This document shows positions 57,601 to 64,000 of a stretch of DNA of 64,000 nucleotides, piece after piece. Origin of the DNA: Methanomicrobiaceae archaeon (lineage in GTDB: Archaea; Halobacteriota; Methanomicrobia; Methanomicrobiales; Methanomicrobiaceae); NCBI GenBank assembly GCA_016937345.1, contig JAFGWE010000046.1, forward strand, positions 40,001-104,000. Reading direction: 5' to 3'. The position numbers and the translations under genes were made by a program. The number at the start of each line of letters is the position of its first letter. Position 1 is the stretch's first letter. The notes beneath the pieces were generated by a model. That model ran no database searches, was not told the DNA's origin, and saw only the letters and a program-made list of their open reading frames with translations.

Positions 57601-58465
57601 ATTCGTCCTCTTTTCGTACGCCGTCAGTATCAATTGTTGTTATAATAGCCCTTCCTTCTGCAGCCTCAATAGCCGCTGCAACTTTGCTCTTTGAACGCTT
57701 GGGGCAGAGTGCTATCATGCATCCCCCTCCTCCGGCACCGGTCATTTTTGCACCGTATGCACCTGCTGAACGGGATGCCGCAACAAGGCGTGACAACGCA
57801 GGATGACCCACTCCCAGTGCCTCTAAAAGCGCATGATTGACATCCATATATTTTCCAAGAAGCTTTAGGTTTGAAAAATTGTGAAGTGAACGCAGTGTAA
57901 CAGCCTCAATTGCATCAAGTATCGGGTCTACCACAAGAGGGTTGCTGGCACGGAATTCCCCTACCATCTCGACAAGCTCGGAAGTCTTATGGGAGACCAT
58001 CGTATTGCCGATTACGATATTGAAGTTCTCCGGCGGCAGTCTTCTCCTCTTCCCGTCTTTTATAAGGACAAGCCCCCCGTATGCCGAAACAAATGTGTCT
58101 GTCGGACTTGCTCGCCCTTTTTGGACCTTTTTCTCAATTTTATGTGCAATAGAAGCTATATCAGCCCGTCCCAAATCCAGCCTGAACTCATCATTTATTG
58201 CTGAAAGTGTTGCCACTACAACAGCTGCAGAAGAACCCAGGCCTGATGAACTTGGAAGCTGGGAATGAATATATACACTTCCTGAAACTCCGGTTTCCTC
58301 AAAGCAGCCTTCTATATAAGGAGAATTGACACGGGGAGGACTGCGGGATTTTCGTACGGTTACATATACCCTCGGTTTTATAGCCATGGCCAGACCGGGT
58401 TTTCCGAAAACCACCGCATGCTCGCCAAATAAAAACACCTTGCCTGGTGCACTCCATGTAGCCAT
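57566..58465 (-). CDS. mvk: Mevalonate kinase
   Basis: This GHMP kinase phosphorylates mevalonate. The 299-residue protein has APGKVFLFGEHAVVFGKPGL at the N-terminus, the ATP-binding loop LPSSSGLGSSAAVVVATLSA and the C-terminal GAYGAKMTGAGGGGCMIALC. With ipk it forms the 3'-to-5' overlapping core of archaeal isopentenyl diphosphate synthesis. The intermediate enzymes are not in the window. Confidence 0.95.
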   Translation of the reverse strand: MATWSAPGKVFLFGEHAVVFGKPGLAMAIKPRVYVTVRKSRSPPRVNSPYIEGCFEETGVSGSVYIHSQLPSSSGLGSSAAVVVATLSAINDEFRLDLGRADIASIAHKIEKKVQKGRASPTDTFVSAYGGLVLIKDGKRRRLPPENFNIVIGNTMVSHKTSELVEMVGEFRASNPLVVDPILDAIEAVTLRSLHNFSNLKLLGKYMDVNHALLEALGVGHPALSRLVAASRSAGAYGAKMTGAGGGGCMIALCPKRSKSKVAAAIEAAEGRAIITTIDTDGVRKEDEYGRTDYLKTGR

Positions 58466-58473
58466 ATATTGAT

Positions 58474-59277
58474 TTACTCCACTGCTATTGCCGCATAACC
58501 GACTACCTGAAGATAGTCCTTTGTGACGTCACCACTTGTTGAATAGTTAAGGAGAACTCCTCTCTTAGCTCCCTTCAGCCTGCAGTACTCCACCATCACC
58601 GTTATCGGACCATATCCGCACGCGCTTATATCCTCATCAAATATCCTGCGATAAAATTCTGTTGTATTAAGGTTTTTTAGCGCATCTATAGCATATTCAT
58701 CATATTTTAGAGCCCGCGACACAGGTACATAGTGCGAGAAGTCGGAAGATGCAACAACTATTACATCTGATTTTGTATCTGAAACAGTATTATAGATTGC
58801 TTCTGCCATTGCAAGTGCATTTGTCCGACTCTGGTTTCCCATTAGAACTGCAACAACCTTCGCATCAGGGAATCTGAATTTAATAAAGGGCATCTGGACC
58901 TCAAGGGAATTCTCCCGCTGGGCATGAGCAAAGTTATCCTCTATTATTACCTTTGAAAGCTTTTTTGAAAGAAAAAAATCGTTTTCAACAATACCAAGAG
59001 GTGTCTCCCACGAAAGTGTTGATACACAATCCGGATATCCTGCATGGCTCGGCCCGACAACAATAAATGTTCCGGAAAAATCCCTTTTCACCGAAGAGTA
59101 GGCATATGCAGCTGTGAGTCCCGAATATGTAATTCCTGCATGAGGAGATACAATACCTAAAGGATTGCCTCTGTAATCATCAGAAACATCTTTAAAAAAA
59201 GCATCAAGTTCTCGTTTTAAAAGAGCAGGATTATCGGGATAAAACATCCCTGCAAAAGTTGCCCTGCGTGTCACCAT
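58474..59277 (-). CDS. MEMO1 family protein (AmmeMemoRadiSam system protein B)
   Basis: This is a 267-residue protein related to extradiol dioxygenases and eukaryotic MEMO1. Metal-type residues are seen in IVSPHAGITYSG, HAQRENSLEVQMPFI and VASSDFSHYVP. RRATFAGMFYPDNPALLKREL is the family N-terminus. It lies 8 bases before mvk, in the superoperon. Its radical SAM partner (amrS) is at 7917-8924; the AMMECR1 member is not in the window. Confidence 0.93.
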   Translation of the reverse strand: MVTRRATFAGMFYPDNPALLKRELDAFFKDVSDDYRGNPLGIVSPHAGITYSGLTAAYAYSSVKRDFSGTFIVVGPSHAGYPDCVSTLSWETPLGIVENDFFLSKKLSKVIIEDNFAHAQRENSLEVQMPFIKFRFPDAKVVAVLMGNQSRTNALAMAEAIYNTVSDTKSDVIVVASSDFSHYVPVSRALKYDEYAIDALKNLNTTEFYRRIFDEDISACGYGPITVMVEYCRLKGAKRGVLLNYSTSGDVTKDYLQVVGYAAIAVE

Positions 59278-59303
59278 GAAAGTGATATATACCCTTAAAA
59301 AGA

Positions 59304-59912
59304 TTATAAGTCTATCTCAAAATCTTCCTGAGTAAGAGTTGTTGTAATTCCGCGTGATTTTAAAATCTCCCTTGTAAGGAGGAAATAAATCATACTAAGA
59401 GCTTTTCTTCCCTTGTTGTTTGTCGGAATAACAAGATCAATGTATTTTGTGATATTGTTAGTGTCACATAGTGCAACTACAGGGATTCCACACTGTACTG
59501 CTTCTGTTATTGCCTGTGAATCACCGATAGGATCTGTGACGATAATTACGTCAGGCTCCACGTACTGGCTAATTCTCTGATTTGTAAGCATTCCCGGAAT
59601 AAAACGTCCGACTTTGGACATTCCGCCAATTGCATCTGCAAATTTCTTTGCAGGGTACTGGCCGTACTGACGGGAGGTTACTACAAGGATGTTTGCAGAA
59701 TCATACTTTGAAAGGAATTCTGCTGCAGTCCTGATGCGATCATCAGTCTGCTGAATATCAAGGATATATAAGCCGTCTCCGCGTACGCGGTAGATGAATT
59801 TTTTCATATCCTGGCTTTTCTGCTGGGTCCCGATGTGGACGCCTGCAGCAAGGTAATCTTCAACAGGGACAAGTGATTCATTAAGTTCTATTTCAATTTC
59901 AGTTGCGTTCAA
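59304..59912 (-). CDS. rps2: Small ribosomal subunit protein uS2
   Basis: This is a 202-residue archaeal uS2, with [43 protein letters not shown] and [23 protein letters not shown]. The start codon is TTG at 59912, supported by a GGAG ribosome binding site 8 bases upstream; the nearby ATG reads out of frame into a stop. It follows rpoK directly. Enolase, often present between the two, is absent. Confidence 0.96.
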   Translation of the reverse strand: MNATEIEIELNESLVPVEDYLAAGVHIGTQQKSQDMKKFIYRVRGDGLYILDIQQTDDRIRTAAEFLSKYDSANILVVTSRQYGQYPAKKFADAIGGMSKVGRFIPGMLTNQRISQYVEPDVIIVTDPIGDSQAITEAVQCGIPVVALCDTNNITKYIDLVIPTNNKGRKALSMIYFLLTREILKSRGITTTLTQEDFEIDL

Positions 59913-59932
59913 TACATCAGCTCCTATTAATT

Positions 59933-60103
59933 CTAATTTCTTTTTACGGTGATAGGTATGACACCTTTCTGGTACTCTACAATCGCGATCTCAAGGGGAT
60001 CTATCTTTTCGGTTTTAACCAGAACAGGGGCGCCCATCGATATCTGAAGGGAACGTGCTCCTACAATTCTGGCTCTTTCATATCGGGTGTATGATTCCAT
60101 CAT
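59933..60103 (-). CDS. rpoK: DNA-directed RNA polymerase subunit K (Rpo6)
   Basis: This is a 56-residue protein, [20 protein letters not shown], continuing with ISMGAPVLV and [40 protein letters not shown] is the universally conserved omega/Rpb6 core. The start is one of two adjacent ATG codons (60103 or 60100), with GGAG just upstream. It lies 20 bases before rps2 and 39 bases after tRNA-Pro(CGG). Confidence 0.95.
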   Translation of the reverse strand: MMESYTRYERARIVGARSLQISMGAPVLVKTEKIDPLEIAIVEYQKGVIPITVKRN

Positions 60104-60142
60104 GACTCCACAAAATTTTTTTCTGCAATAATTTTTGGAAAA

Positions 60143-60215
60143 TGGGGTCGCTGAGATTCGAACTCAGGTCACAGCATCCCGAACGCCATAGGATTCCAGG
60201 CTACCCCACGACCCC
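60143..60215 (-). tRNA. tRNA-Pro (anticodon CGG)
   Basis: On the minus strand the acceptor GGGGTCG pairs with CGACCCC, with discriminator A at 60143. The T arm is CTGAG-TTCGAAT-CTCAG. The anticodon loop TTCGGGA gives CGG, closed by a wobble-rich stem (TGGCG/TGCTG). It sits inside the RNA polymerase/ribosomal operon, between rpoN and rpoK. Confidence 0.94.
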
Positions 60216-60223
60216 TCCTAAAT

Positions 60224-60412
60224 TTATTGATAAGGGTTGAGATCGTCAATGATCTCCTTATGCGTGAGCAGCATACGCCTGCAGCAATAGCGCTCAAGTC
60301 CGAGATCATCAAGAATCGCTTGTGGATTCTCTCCGGCATCTCTTCTTTTTTTAAACTCTTCCCATTCGGTAGAAACTACCTTTCCACATGTGAAGCACCG
60401 GACTGGTATCAT
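60224..60412 (-). CDS. rpoN: DNA-directed RNA polymerase subunit N (Rpo10)
   Basis: This is a 62-residue zinc-binding subunit. [11 protein letters not shown] (CxxC) near the start and [10 protein letters not shown] near the end provide the four zinc ligands. The length and motifs match Rpb10. A GGGAGA ribosome binding site precedes the ATG. It is followed by tRNA-Pro 8 bases downstream. Confidence 0.97.
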   Translation of the reverse strand: MIPVRCFTCGKVVSTEWEEFKKRRDAGENPQAILDDLGLERYCCRRMLLTHKEIIDDLNPYQ

Positions 60413-60441
60413 CTGATCTCTCCCTTATATTTTTACAAGTC

Positions 60442-60843
60442 TTAACGATAAGACTTTTGGAATTTTGCTCTTGCACCGCGACCATGCGGCTTCTTCGCTT
60501 CTTTCTGACGTGAGTCATTGACAACAAGAGTCCTGTCATATTCAAGGAATGTGTCTTTGATCTTCGGGTCATTGTGCCATTCAACAATACCACGTGCAAG
60601 TGCTGTTCTTACAGCCTCTGCCTGCCCCATGTATCCGCCGCCTGAAACATCAATGCTTGCATCAACGCCGTCAAGGACACCGGGTACCAGGAGAAGTGCT
60701 TCTGAAATCTTCATGCGCGAAAGCTCGGTCCCGTAGATCTCAAGGGGTACGGAGTTGATACGGACACGTCCTTTACCTTCCCTAAGAGTTGCACGGGCAA
60801 TTGCTGTCTTTCTCTTACCGCTTGTATTCACAACTTTAGACAT
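60442..60843 (-). CDS. rps9: Small ribosomal subunit protein uS9
   Basis: This is a 133-residue protein with [20 protein letters not shown] at the N-terminus and [20 protein letters not shown] leading to the C-terminal KSYR, which reaches the decoding site. A GGGGGT ribosome binding site lies upstream. It follows rpl13 closely, as is universal. Confidence 0.97.
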   Translation of the reverse strand: MSKVVNTSGKRKTAIARATLREGKGRVRINSVPLEIYGTELSRMKISEALLLVPGVLDGVDASIDVSGGGYMGQAEAVRTALARGIVEWHNDPKIKDTFLEYDRTLVVNDSRQKEAKKPHGRGARAKFQKSYR

Positions 60844-60857
60844 ATTAAAAAACCCCC

Positions 60858-61280
60858 TTAGAACTTCGCTCCAAGGCTTTTGCTGACTGCACCGACCGTC
60901 ACATACTTTGGTGTTGAGAGACCTTCAATGTGAGCGGATTCGATAATCTCAACCTCTGCACCTGCAAACTGTACCGGAACACCGACATACACTTTGACAA
61001 GCTTGAGTGCCTCTGCACCACGCTGTCTCTTGTATGGAAGCATGCCTCTTATTGTACGTTTTACAATGTGTTCAGGCCTTCTCGGATAGAACGGTCCGCC
61101 TTCTCTGGAACCGCGCTTGCGCTTTGTATCATAGTCCTCAAGGATACGTGCCCTTGAACCGGAGATGACTGCATTCTCTGAATTGATAATTGCAATCTCC
61201 TCTCCCTGAAGAACACGTTTTGCGACAATACTTGCAAGCCTTCCGAGACGAAGGTCTGTTGCATCTATTACAGTTACCAT
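60858..61280 (-). CDS. rpl13: Large ribosomal subunit protein uL13
   Basis: I start at the ATG 61280 (140 residues), since GGTGA lies 5 bases upstream; the GTG at 61289 is part of this ribosome binding site. Motifs are [35 protein letters not shown] and [17 protein letters not shown]. The site also overlaps the rpl18e stop, which implies coupled translation. Confidence 0.97.
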   Translation of the reverse strand: MVTVIDATDLRLGRLASIVAKRVLQGEEIAIINSENAVISGSRARILEDYDTKRKRGSREGGPFYPRRPEHIVKRTIRGMLPYKRQRGAEALKLVKVYVGVPVQFAGAEVEIIESAHIEGLSTPKYVTVGAVSKSLGAKF

Positions 61281-61285
61281 TTCCT

Positions 61286-61648
61286 TCACCTCAGAATTCT
61301 GACTTTTTTACCCTCGGGATTTTGCTTAACGAGGTCTTCTATTGTCATACAGGTTCCGTTTGCGTCCATAATCTTGGTTACAGCGGAATCGCTGAAGTTC
61401 AGTGCAGCAACACTGACTCCGGCTTCCAGAATACCACTTCCAAGAACCTTGCCCGGCACAATCACAGTTTCACCCTCACGGGCGTACCTGTTTATCTTGC
61501 TCAGATTAACTTCTGCGAAGTTATTGCTGGGCTTTTCCAGTCTCTTTGCAATCTCGCGCCATACACCTGATTCGTTTGCCCTTGATGCTTCCTTAAGCAT
61601 TGATACCAGGACAGAATAGCGTGGATTTGTCTTTGCAGCTCTCTTCAT
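61286..61648 (-). CDS. rpl18e: Large ribosomal subunit protein eL18
   Basis: This is a 120-residue archaeal and eukaryotic-type protein, with [40 protein letters not shown] and [14 protein letters not shown] as family signatures. It lies between rpoD and rpl13 with almost no spacing. Confidence 0.96.
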   Translation of the reverse strand: MKRAAKTNPRYSVLVSMLKEASRANESGVWREIAKRLEKPSNNFAEVNLSKINRYAREGETVIVPGKVLGSGILEAGVSVAALNFSDSAVTKIMDANGTCMTIEDLVKQNPEGKKVRILR

Positions 61649-61650
61649 TT

Positions 61651-62472
61651 TTAGATCGCTCCAGATATATTGGTTAATACATTCACCAGACTCTCGGATT
61701 TGCCTTTGATATTTGAAAGTCCGCGTATGATAATCTCCTTTACATCCATCGAACCGTCGCTTTCCACGACAAAGATGAACCTGGAATTATCCGGATTTAC
61801 GCGAATTGCAGATTTTTCAATTCCGCTTGCCATACATGCTTTTTCACAGAGTCTGCACATAGAGCAGAACTCAAGTCTTCCGTCAATTAATTCGACAGAT
61901 TTCTTGTTCAGTTTCAGGATGCTGCGCGGACATTCCTCAACACAGGCCCCGCAGGCATCACATCTGTCGTCAATTGTGATGACAGGATATGCTTTGTAGC
62001 CGCAGGCAAGTGTTGGCTGCCATTTAGCGTGTTCAAGGCCGCAGTTTATTTCGGCATGAGCTTCCAGCACCACTTTCTGCCCTTCTTCCAGTTTTACAAT
62101 TGGAATGTCCGGGCTTACGGGTGCTGCGTCGGGGTTCTGTGGGATCAAATCACTGGATTTGACAGTGCACGGACCCTCAACGCTGAGTGTATATACTGAT
62201 TCGCATGCTGAGCACCCCTTGCCTTCGCAGGAGCACTCCGACTTTTTCTTGTATTCTGAAAGGTTTGTCCTGAGCGGAATGAGACCTAGGCGATGTGCGA
62301 GTATTTCGTCGAAGAGTGCACTGGTATTATCATATATCATCACATCTTCGATTGCCAGTTTTGGCACCTCGCCAATCATCGTCCTGCGCAAAGTATTTGC
62401 AAACGCCGAATTTGCATCGGAGAGAACAAATTTTGCCACACAGCTCTCAAGTCTGCTGAATGCAATATCCAT
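61651..62472 (-). CDS. rpoD: DNA-directed RNA polymerase subunit D (Rpo3) with two iron-sulfur cluster motifs
   Basis: This is a 273-residue alpha-like subunit of archaeal RNA polymerase. The dimerisation region has FANTLRRTMIGEVPKLAI. A cysteine insertion (CSCEGKGCSAC) lies near residue 80. A ferredoxin-like domain follows with CDACGACVEECP and CSMCRLCEKAC, both complete CxxCxxCxxxC sets, so two Fe4S4 clusters are predicted. It is 3 bases after rps11. Confidence 0.97.
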   Translation of the reverse strand: MDIAFSRLESCVAKFVLSDANSAFANTLRRTMIGEVPKLAIEDVMIYDNTSALFDEILAHRLGLIPLRTNLSEYKKKSECSCEGKGCSACESVYTLSVEGPCTVKSSDLIPQNPDAAPVSPDIPIVKLEEGQKVVLEAHAEINCGLEHAKWQPTLACGYKAYPVITIDDRCDACGACVEECPRSILKLNKKSVELIDGRLEFCSMCRLCEKACMASGIEKSAIRVNPDNSRFIFVVESDGSMDVKEIIIRGLSNIKGKSESLVNVLTNISGAI

Positions 62473-62475
62473 TAA

Positions 62476-62874
62476 TCAGACTCTCCTGCCCCTTCTTCCA
62501 CCTTTGGCACGAATGCTGTCGTGTGGAACGGGCGTTACATCCTCAATACGGCCAATACGTACACCTGCACGTGCAAGTGCACGGATTGCAGCCTGTGCTC
62601 CGGGACCCGGACTGCGCTGCTTTCCACGTCCGGGTGCACGCACCTTGACATGAAGGCCAACAAAGCCCTTGTCTCTTACAGTCTGTGCAATATTCACTGC
62701 CATCTGCATAGCTGCATATGGAGAGCTTTCATTGCGTGCCTGCTTTACAACCATTCCGCCGGAAGACTTTGTTACAGTCTCTGCACCGGAAAGATCTGTT
62801 ACTGTTATTACAGTGTTATTGAATGAGGCATAGATATGAGCAACACCCCATTTTTCATTTGAGTCAGCTGCCAT
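62476..62874 (-). CDS. rps11: Small ribosomal subunit protein uS11
   Basis: This is a 132-residue protein with [35 protein letters not shown] and the C-terminal [20 protein letters not shown]. Its start overlaps the rps4 stop (TAATG). Confidence 0.97.
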   Translation of the reverse strand: MAADSNEKWGVAHIYASFNNTVITVTDLSGAETVTKSSGGMVVKQARNESSPYAAMQMAVNIAQTVRDKGFVGLHVKVRAPGRGKQRSPGPGAQAAIRALARAGVRIGRIEDVTPVPHDSIRAKGGRRGRRV

Positions 62875-63422
62875 TATGCTCTGCCTCCGGATTTTATGCG
62901 TACAAGCTCAGGATGAACTTCGTTTTTCATAGGGGATGTACTGTAATATCCAATTGAAGACTCTTCGGATTTTTTTACACGGTATCCGGGAATGCTTACT
63001 TTTCTTCCCTCAACCATGATATGTCCGTGTGTGATAAGCTGACGTGCCTGCTTTGGTGAACGTGCAAGACCGCGTCTGTAGACAATAGTCTGAAGACGGC
63101 GTTCAAGCTCGGTCTCTGCCTTCATAGCAAGAACATCACCAATACCTGCACTTTCTCCAAGAAGTCCGTAGCGTGCAAGGTGGCCTAAAAGCTCATCTTC
63201 CTTTCTGCCTACAAGCGCATCGTCTGCTGAAGTCGACTTTAATGCAAGAAGATCTCTTGCAGCACGGCGGTAGCGTCTGAGCGTACTCTGGGCCTTCCAA
63301 AGCTCCCTTTTGTTTCGGAGACCGAACTCGATTACGAGGCGGTTCTCCTCTTCAATACGGGACTTTTCAAAACGCCTCTTTGGCGTTTCATATGATTTGT
63401 GATTTTTTCCCGGATATACCAT
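62874..63422 (-). CDS. rps4: Small ribosomal subunit protein uS4
   Basis: This is a 182-residue archaeal uS4. The S4 RNA-binding domain is [20 protein letters not shown] followed by [20 protein letters not shown]. The N-terminus [20 protein letters not shown] is of archaeal type. It lies between rps13 and rps11. Confidence 0.97.
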   Translation of the reverse strand: MVYPGKNHKSYETPKRRFEKSRIEEENRLVIEFGLRNKRELWKAQSTLRRYRRAARDLLALKSTSADDALVGRKEDELLGHLARYGLLGESAGIGDVLAMKAETELERRLQTIVYRRGLARSPKQARQLITHGHIMVEGRKVSIPGYRVKKSEESSIGYYSTSPMKNEVHPELVRIKSGGRA

Positions 63423-63434
63423 TTATACCACCGC

Positions 63435-63884
63435 TCACTTCTTCTTCCTGCTGACACCGACTGTACTTCCACGTCTGCCCGTGGACTTGGTGCGCTGACC
63501 GCGTACTTTCTGACCTGTTTCATGGCGAATGCCACGGTAACAGCGGATCTTTCTCATGCGGTTGATATCATCATCAATCGCCATGCTAAGATCTGTGCCA
63601 AGCAATTGTTTTGCTTCACCTGTGTAAACATCCATCTGGCGGTTAAGCATCCATCTAGGTACACTTTCCTGGTACTTCGCAATGACCGCACGTAAGCGAT
63701 CTACTGGTTCTTCATCAAGAAAACCCAGTTTGGCACGTGGATCCACACCAGCCATCTTTGAAATTATGACTGAGGTGTGCATACCAATGCCCGGAAGTCC
63801 GGTCAGAGCAATCTGGACTGCTTTGGTACCGTCAAGATCGGCGTTTTCAATCCTAACAAAGTAGTTAATCTCTTTTTCTTCCAT
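63435..63884 (-). CDS. rps13: Small ribosomal subunit protein uS13
   Basis: This is a 149-residue protein with [40 protein letters not shown] and [20 protein letters not shown] at the C-terminus. It is the first protein gene of the superoperon, preceded by tRNA-Ser. Confidence 0.97.
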   Translation of the reverse strand: MEEKEINYFVRIENADLDGTKAVQIALTGLPGIGMHTSVIISKMAGVDPRAKLGFLDEEPVDRLRAVIAKYQESVPRWMLNRQMDVYTGEAKQLLGTDLSMAIDDDINRMRKIRCYRGIRHETGQKVRGQRTKSTGRRGSTVGVSRKKK

Positions 63885-63916
63885 TCAATAGCCTCACAGT
63901 GAGATTTGCTCAGAAG

Positions 63917-64000
63917 CGTTGAGGGAGGGATTTGAACCCCCGAGTCCCAAGGGACACGGGGTTAGCAACCCCGCGCCATGCCTGGCTTGGCTACCTCAAC
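63917..64000 (-). tRNA. tRNA-Ser (anticodon GCU)
   Basis: On the minus strand the acceptor GTTGAGG starts exactly at the window edge and pairs with CCTCAAC; discriminator G is at 63917, as usual for serine. The anticodon stem CGGGG/CCCCG encloses TTGCTAA, giving GCT. A long variable arm (GTGTCCCTTGGGACTC) confirms a class II tRNA. It lies upstream of rps13 in the same direction. Confidence 0.95.

Overview
The window is a methanogenic archaeal chromosome segment, most likely from the Methanomicrobiales. The evidence for an archaeon is TBP, TFS, archaeal RNA polymerase subunits D, N and K, RNase J, Hef, TruD, Pth2, the archaeal ribosomal protein order, GGTGA-type ribosome binding sites and a tRNA-Trp with a bulge-helix-bulge intron. 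The evidence for a methanogen is a two-subunit F420-type formate dehydrogenase, a Fae-Hps fusion, and an adjacent MTA/MTI phosphorylase and 5'-deoxyadenosine deaminase pair. A bacterial-type gyrBA operon and an archaeosortase A also fit Methanomicrobiales or related euryarchaea. The taxonomic assignment is inference, because there is no rRNA in the window.

Layout: 0-4 kb holds the end of an AIM24/TIGR00266 gene, a small membrane protein and fdhAB. 4-9 kb holds a frameshifted small ORF, a PsiE-like membrane protein, mannose-1-phosphate guanylyltransferase, a lipoprotein, an iron-sulfur flavoprotein, a Mut7-C protein and the radical SAM member of the AmmeMemoRadiSam system. 9-16 kb holds UMP kinase, tRNA-Pro(UGG), endonuclease III, a DUF3089 lipoprotein, a PiT phosphate transporter with its DUF47 partner, tRNA-Ala(GGC), a CTP-dependent lipid-kinase homologue, a DUF998 protein and a pentapeptide-repeat protein. 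16-27 kb holds nicotinate phosphoribosyltransferase, the purine-salvage pair, an acyl-CoA synthetase, tRNA-Trp whose intron is a C/D guide RNA, Fae-Hps, and several hydrolases. 27-33 kb holds glyS-hef, small conserved archaeal proteins and YjbQ. 33-38 kb is gyrBA. 38-45 kb holds a geranylgeranyl-reductase-family oxidoreductase, pth2-truD, sppA with an archaeal riboflavin-pathway reductase, a CDP-alcohol phosphatidyltransferase overlapping archaeosortase A, and TFS. 45-51 kb holds an ADP-forming acyl-CoA synthetase divergent from tbp, a winged-helix regulator, rpiA, a SIMPL protein and a degenerate EF-Tu/SelB-like protein.

From 51.5 kb to the end is one long leftward superoperon. In transcription order it runs tRNA-Ser, S13, S4, S11, RpoD, L18e, L13, S9, RpoN, tRNA-Pro(CGG), RpoK, S2, MEMO1, mevalonate kinase, isopentenyl phosphate kinase, IPP isomerase 2, RNase J, a polyprenyl diphosphate synthase and GltX. 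It joins transcription and translation to isoprenoid (lipid) precursor synthesis. Enolase, which often sits between rpoK and rpsB in this archaeal cluster, is not present here.

How the genes connect: Fae-Hps and RpiA would supply pentose phosphate through the reversed ribulose monophosphate route. DadD and the MTA/MTI phosphorylase would dispose of S-adenosylmethionine by-products. MVK, IPK, Fni, IdsA and the geranylgeranyl-reductase-family protein feed archaeal membrane lipid synthesis, and the phosphatidyltransferase may connect those lipids to archaeosortase-dependent protein anchoring. I found no phage, insertion sequence or CRISPR array. The least explained parts are the intergenic region after gltX (51083-51497), the inverted-repeat-rich acd-tbp promoter region (47053-47405), the degenerate elongation-factor-like gene, and the artA/phosphatidyltransferase pair.
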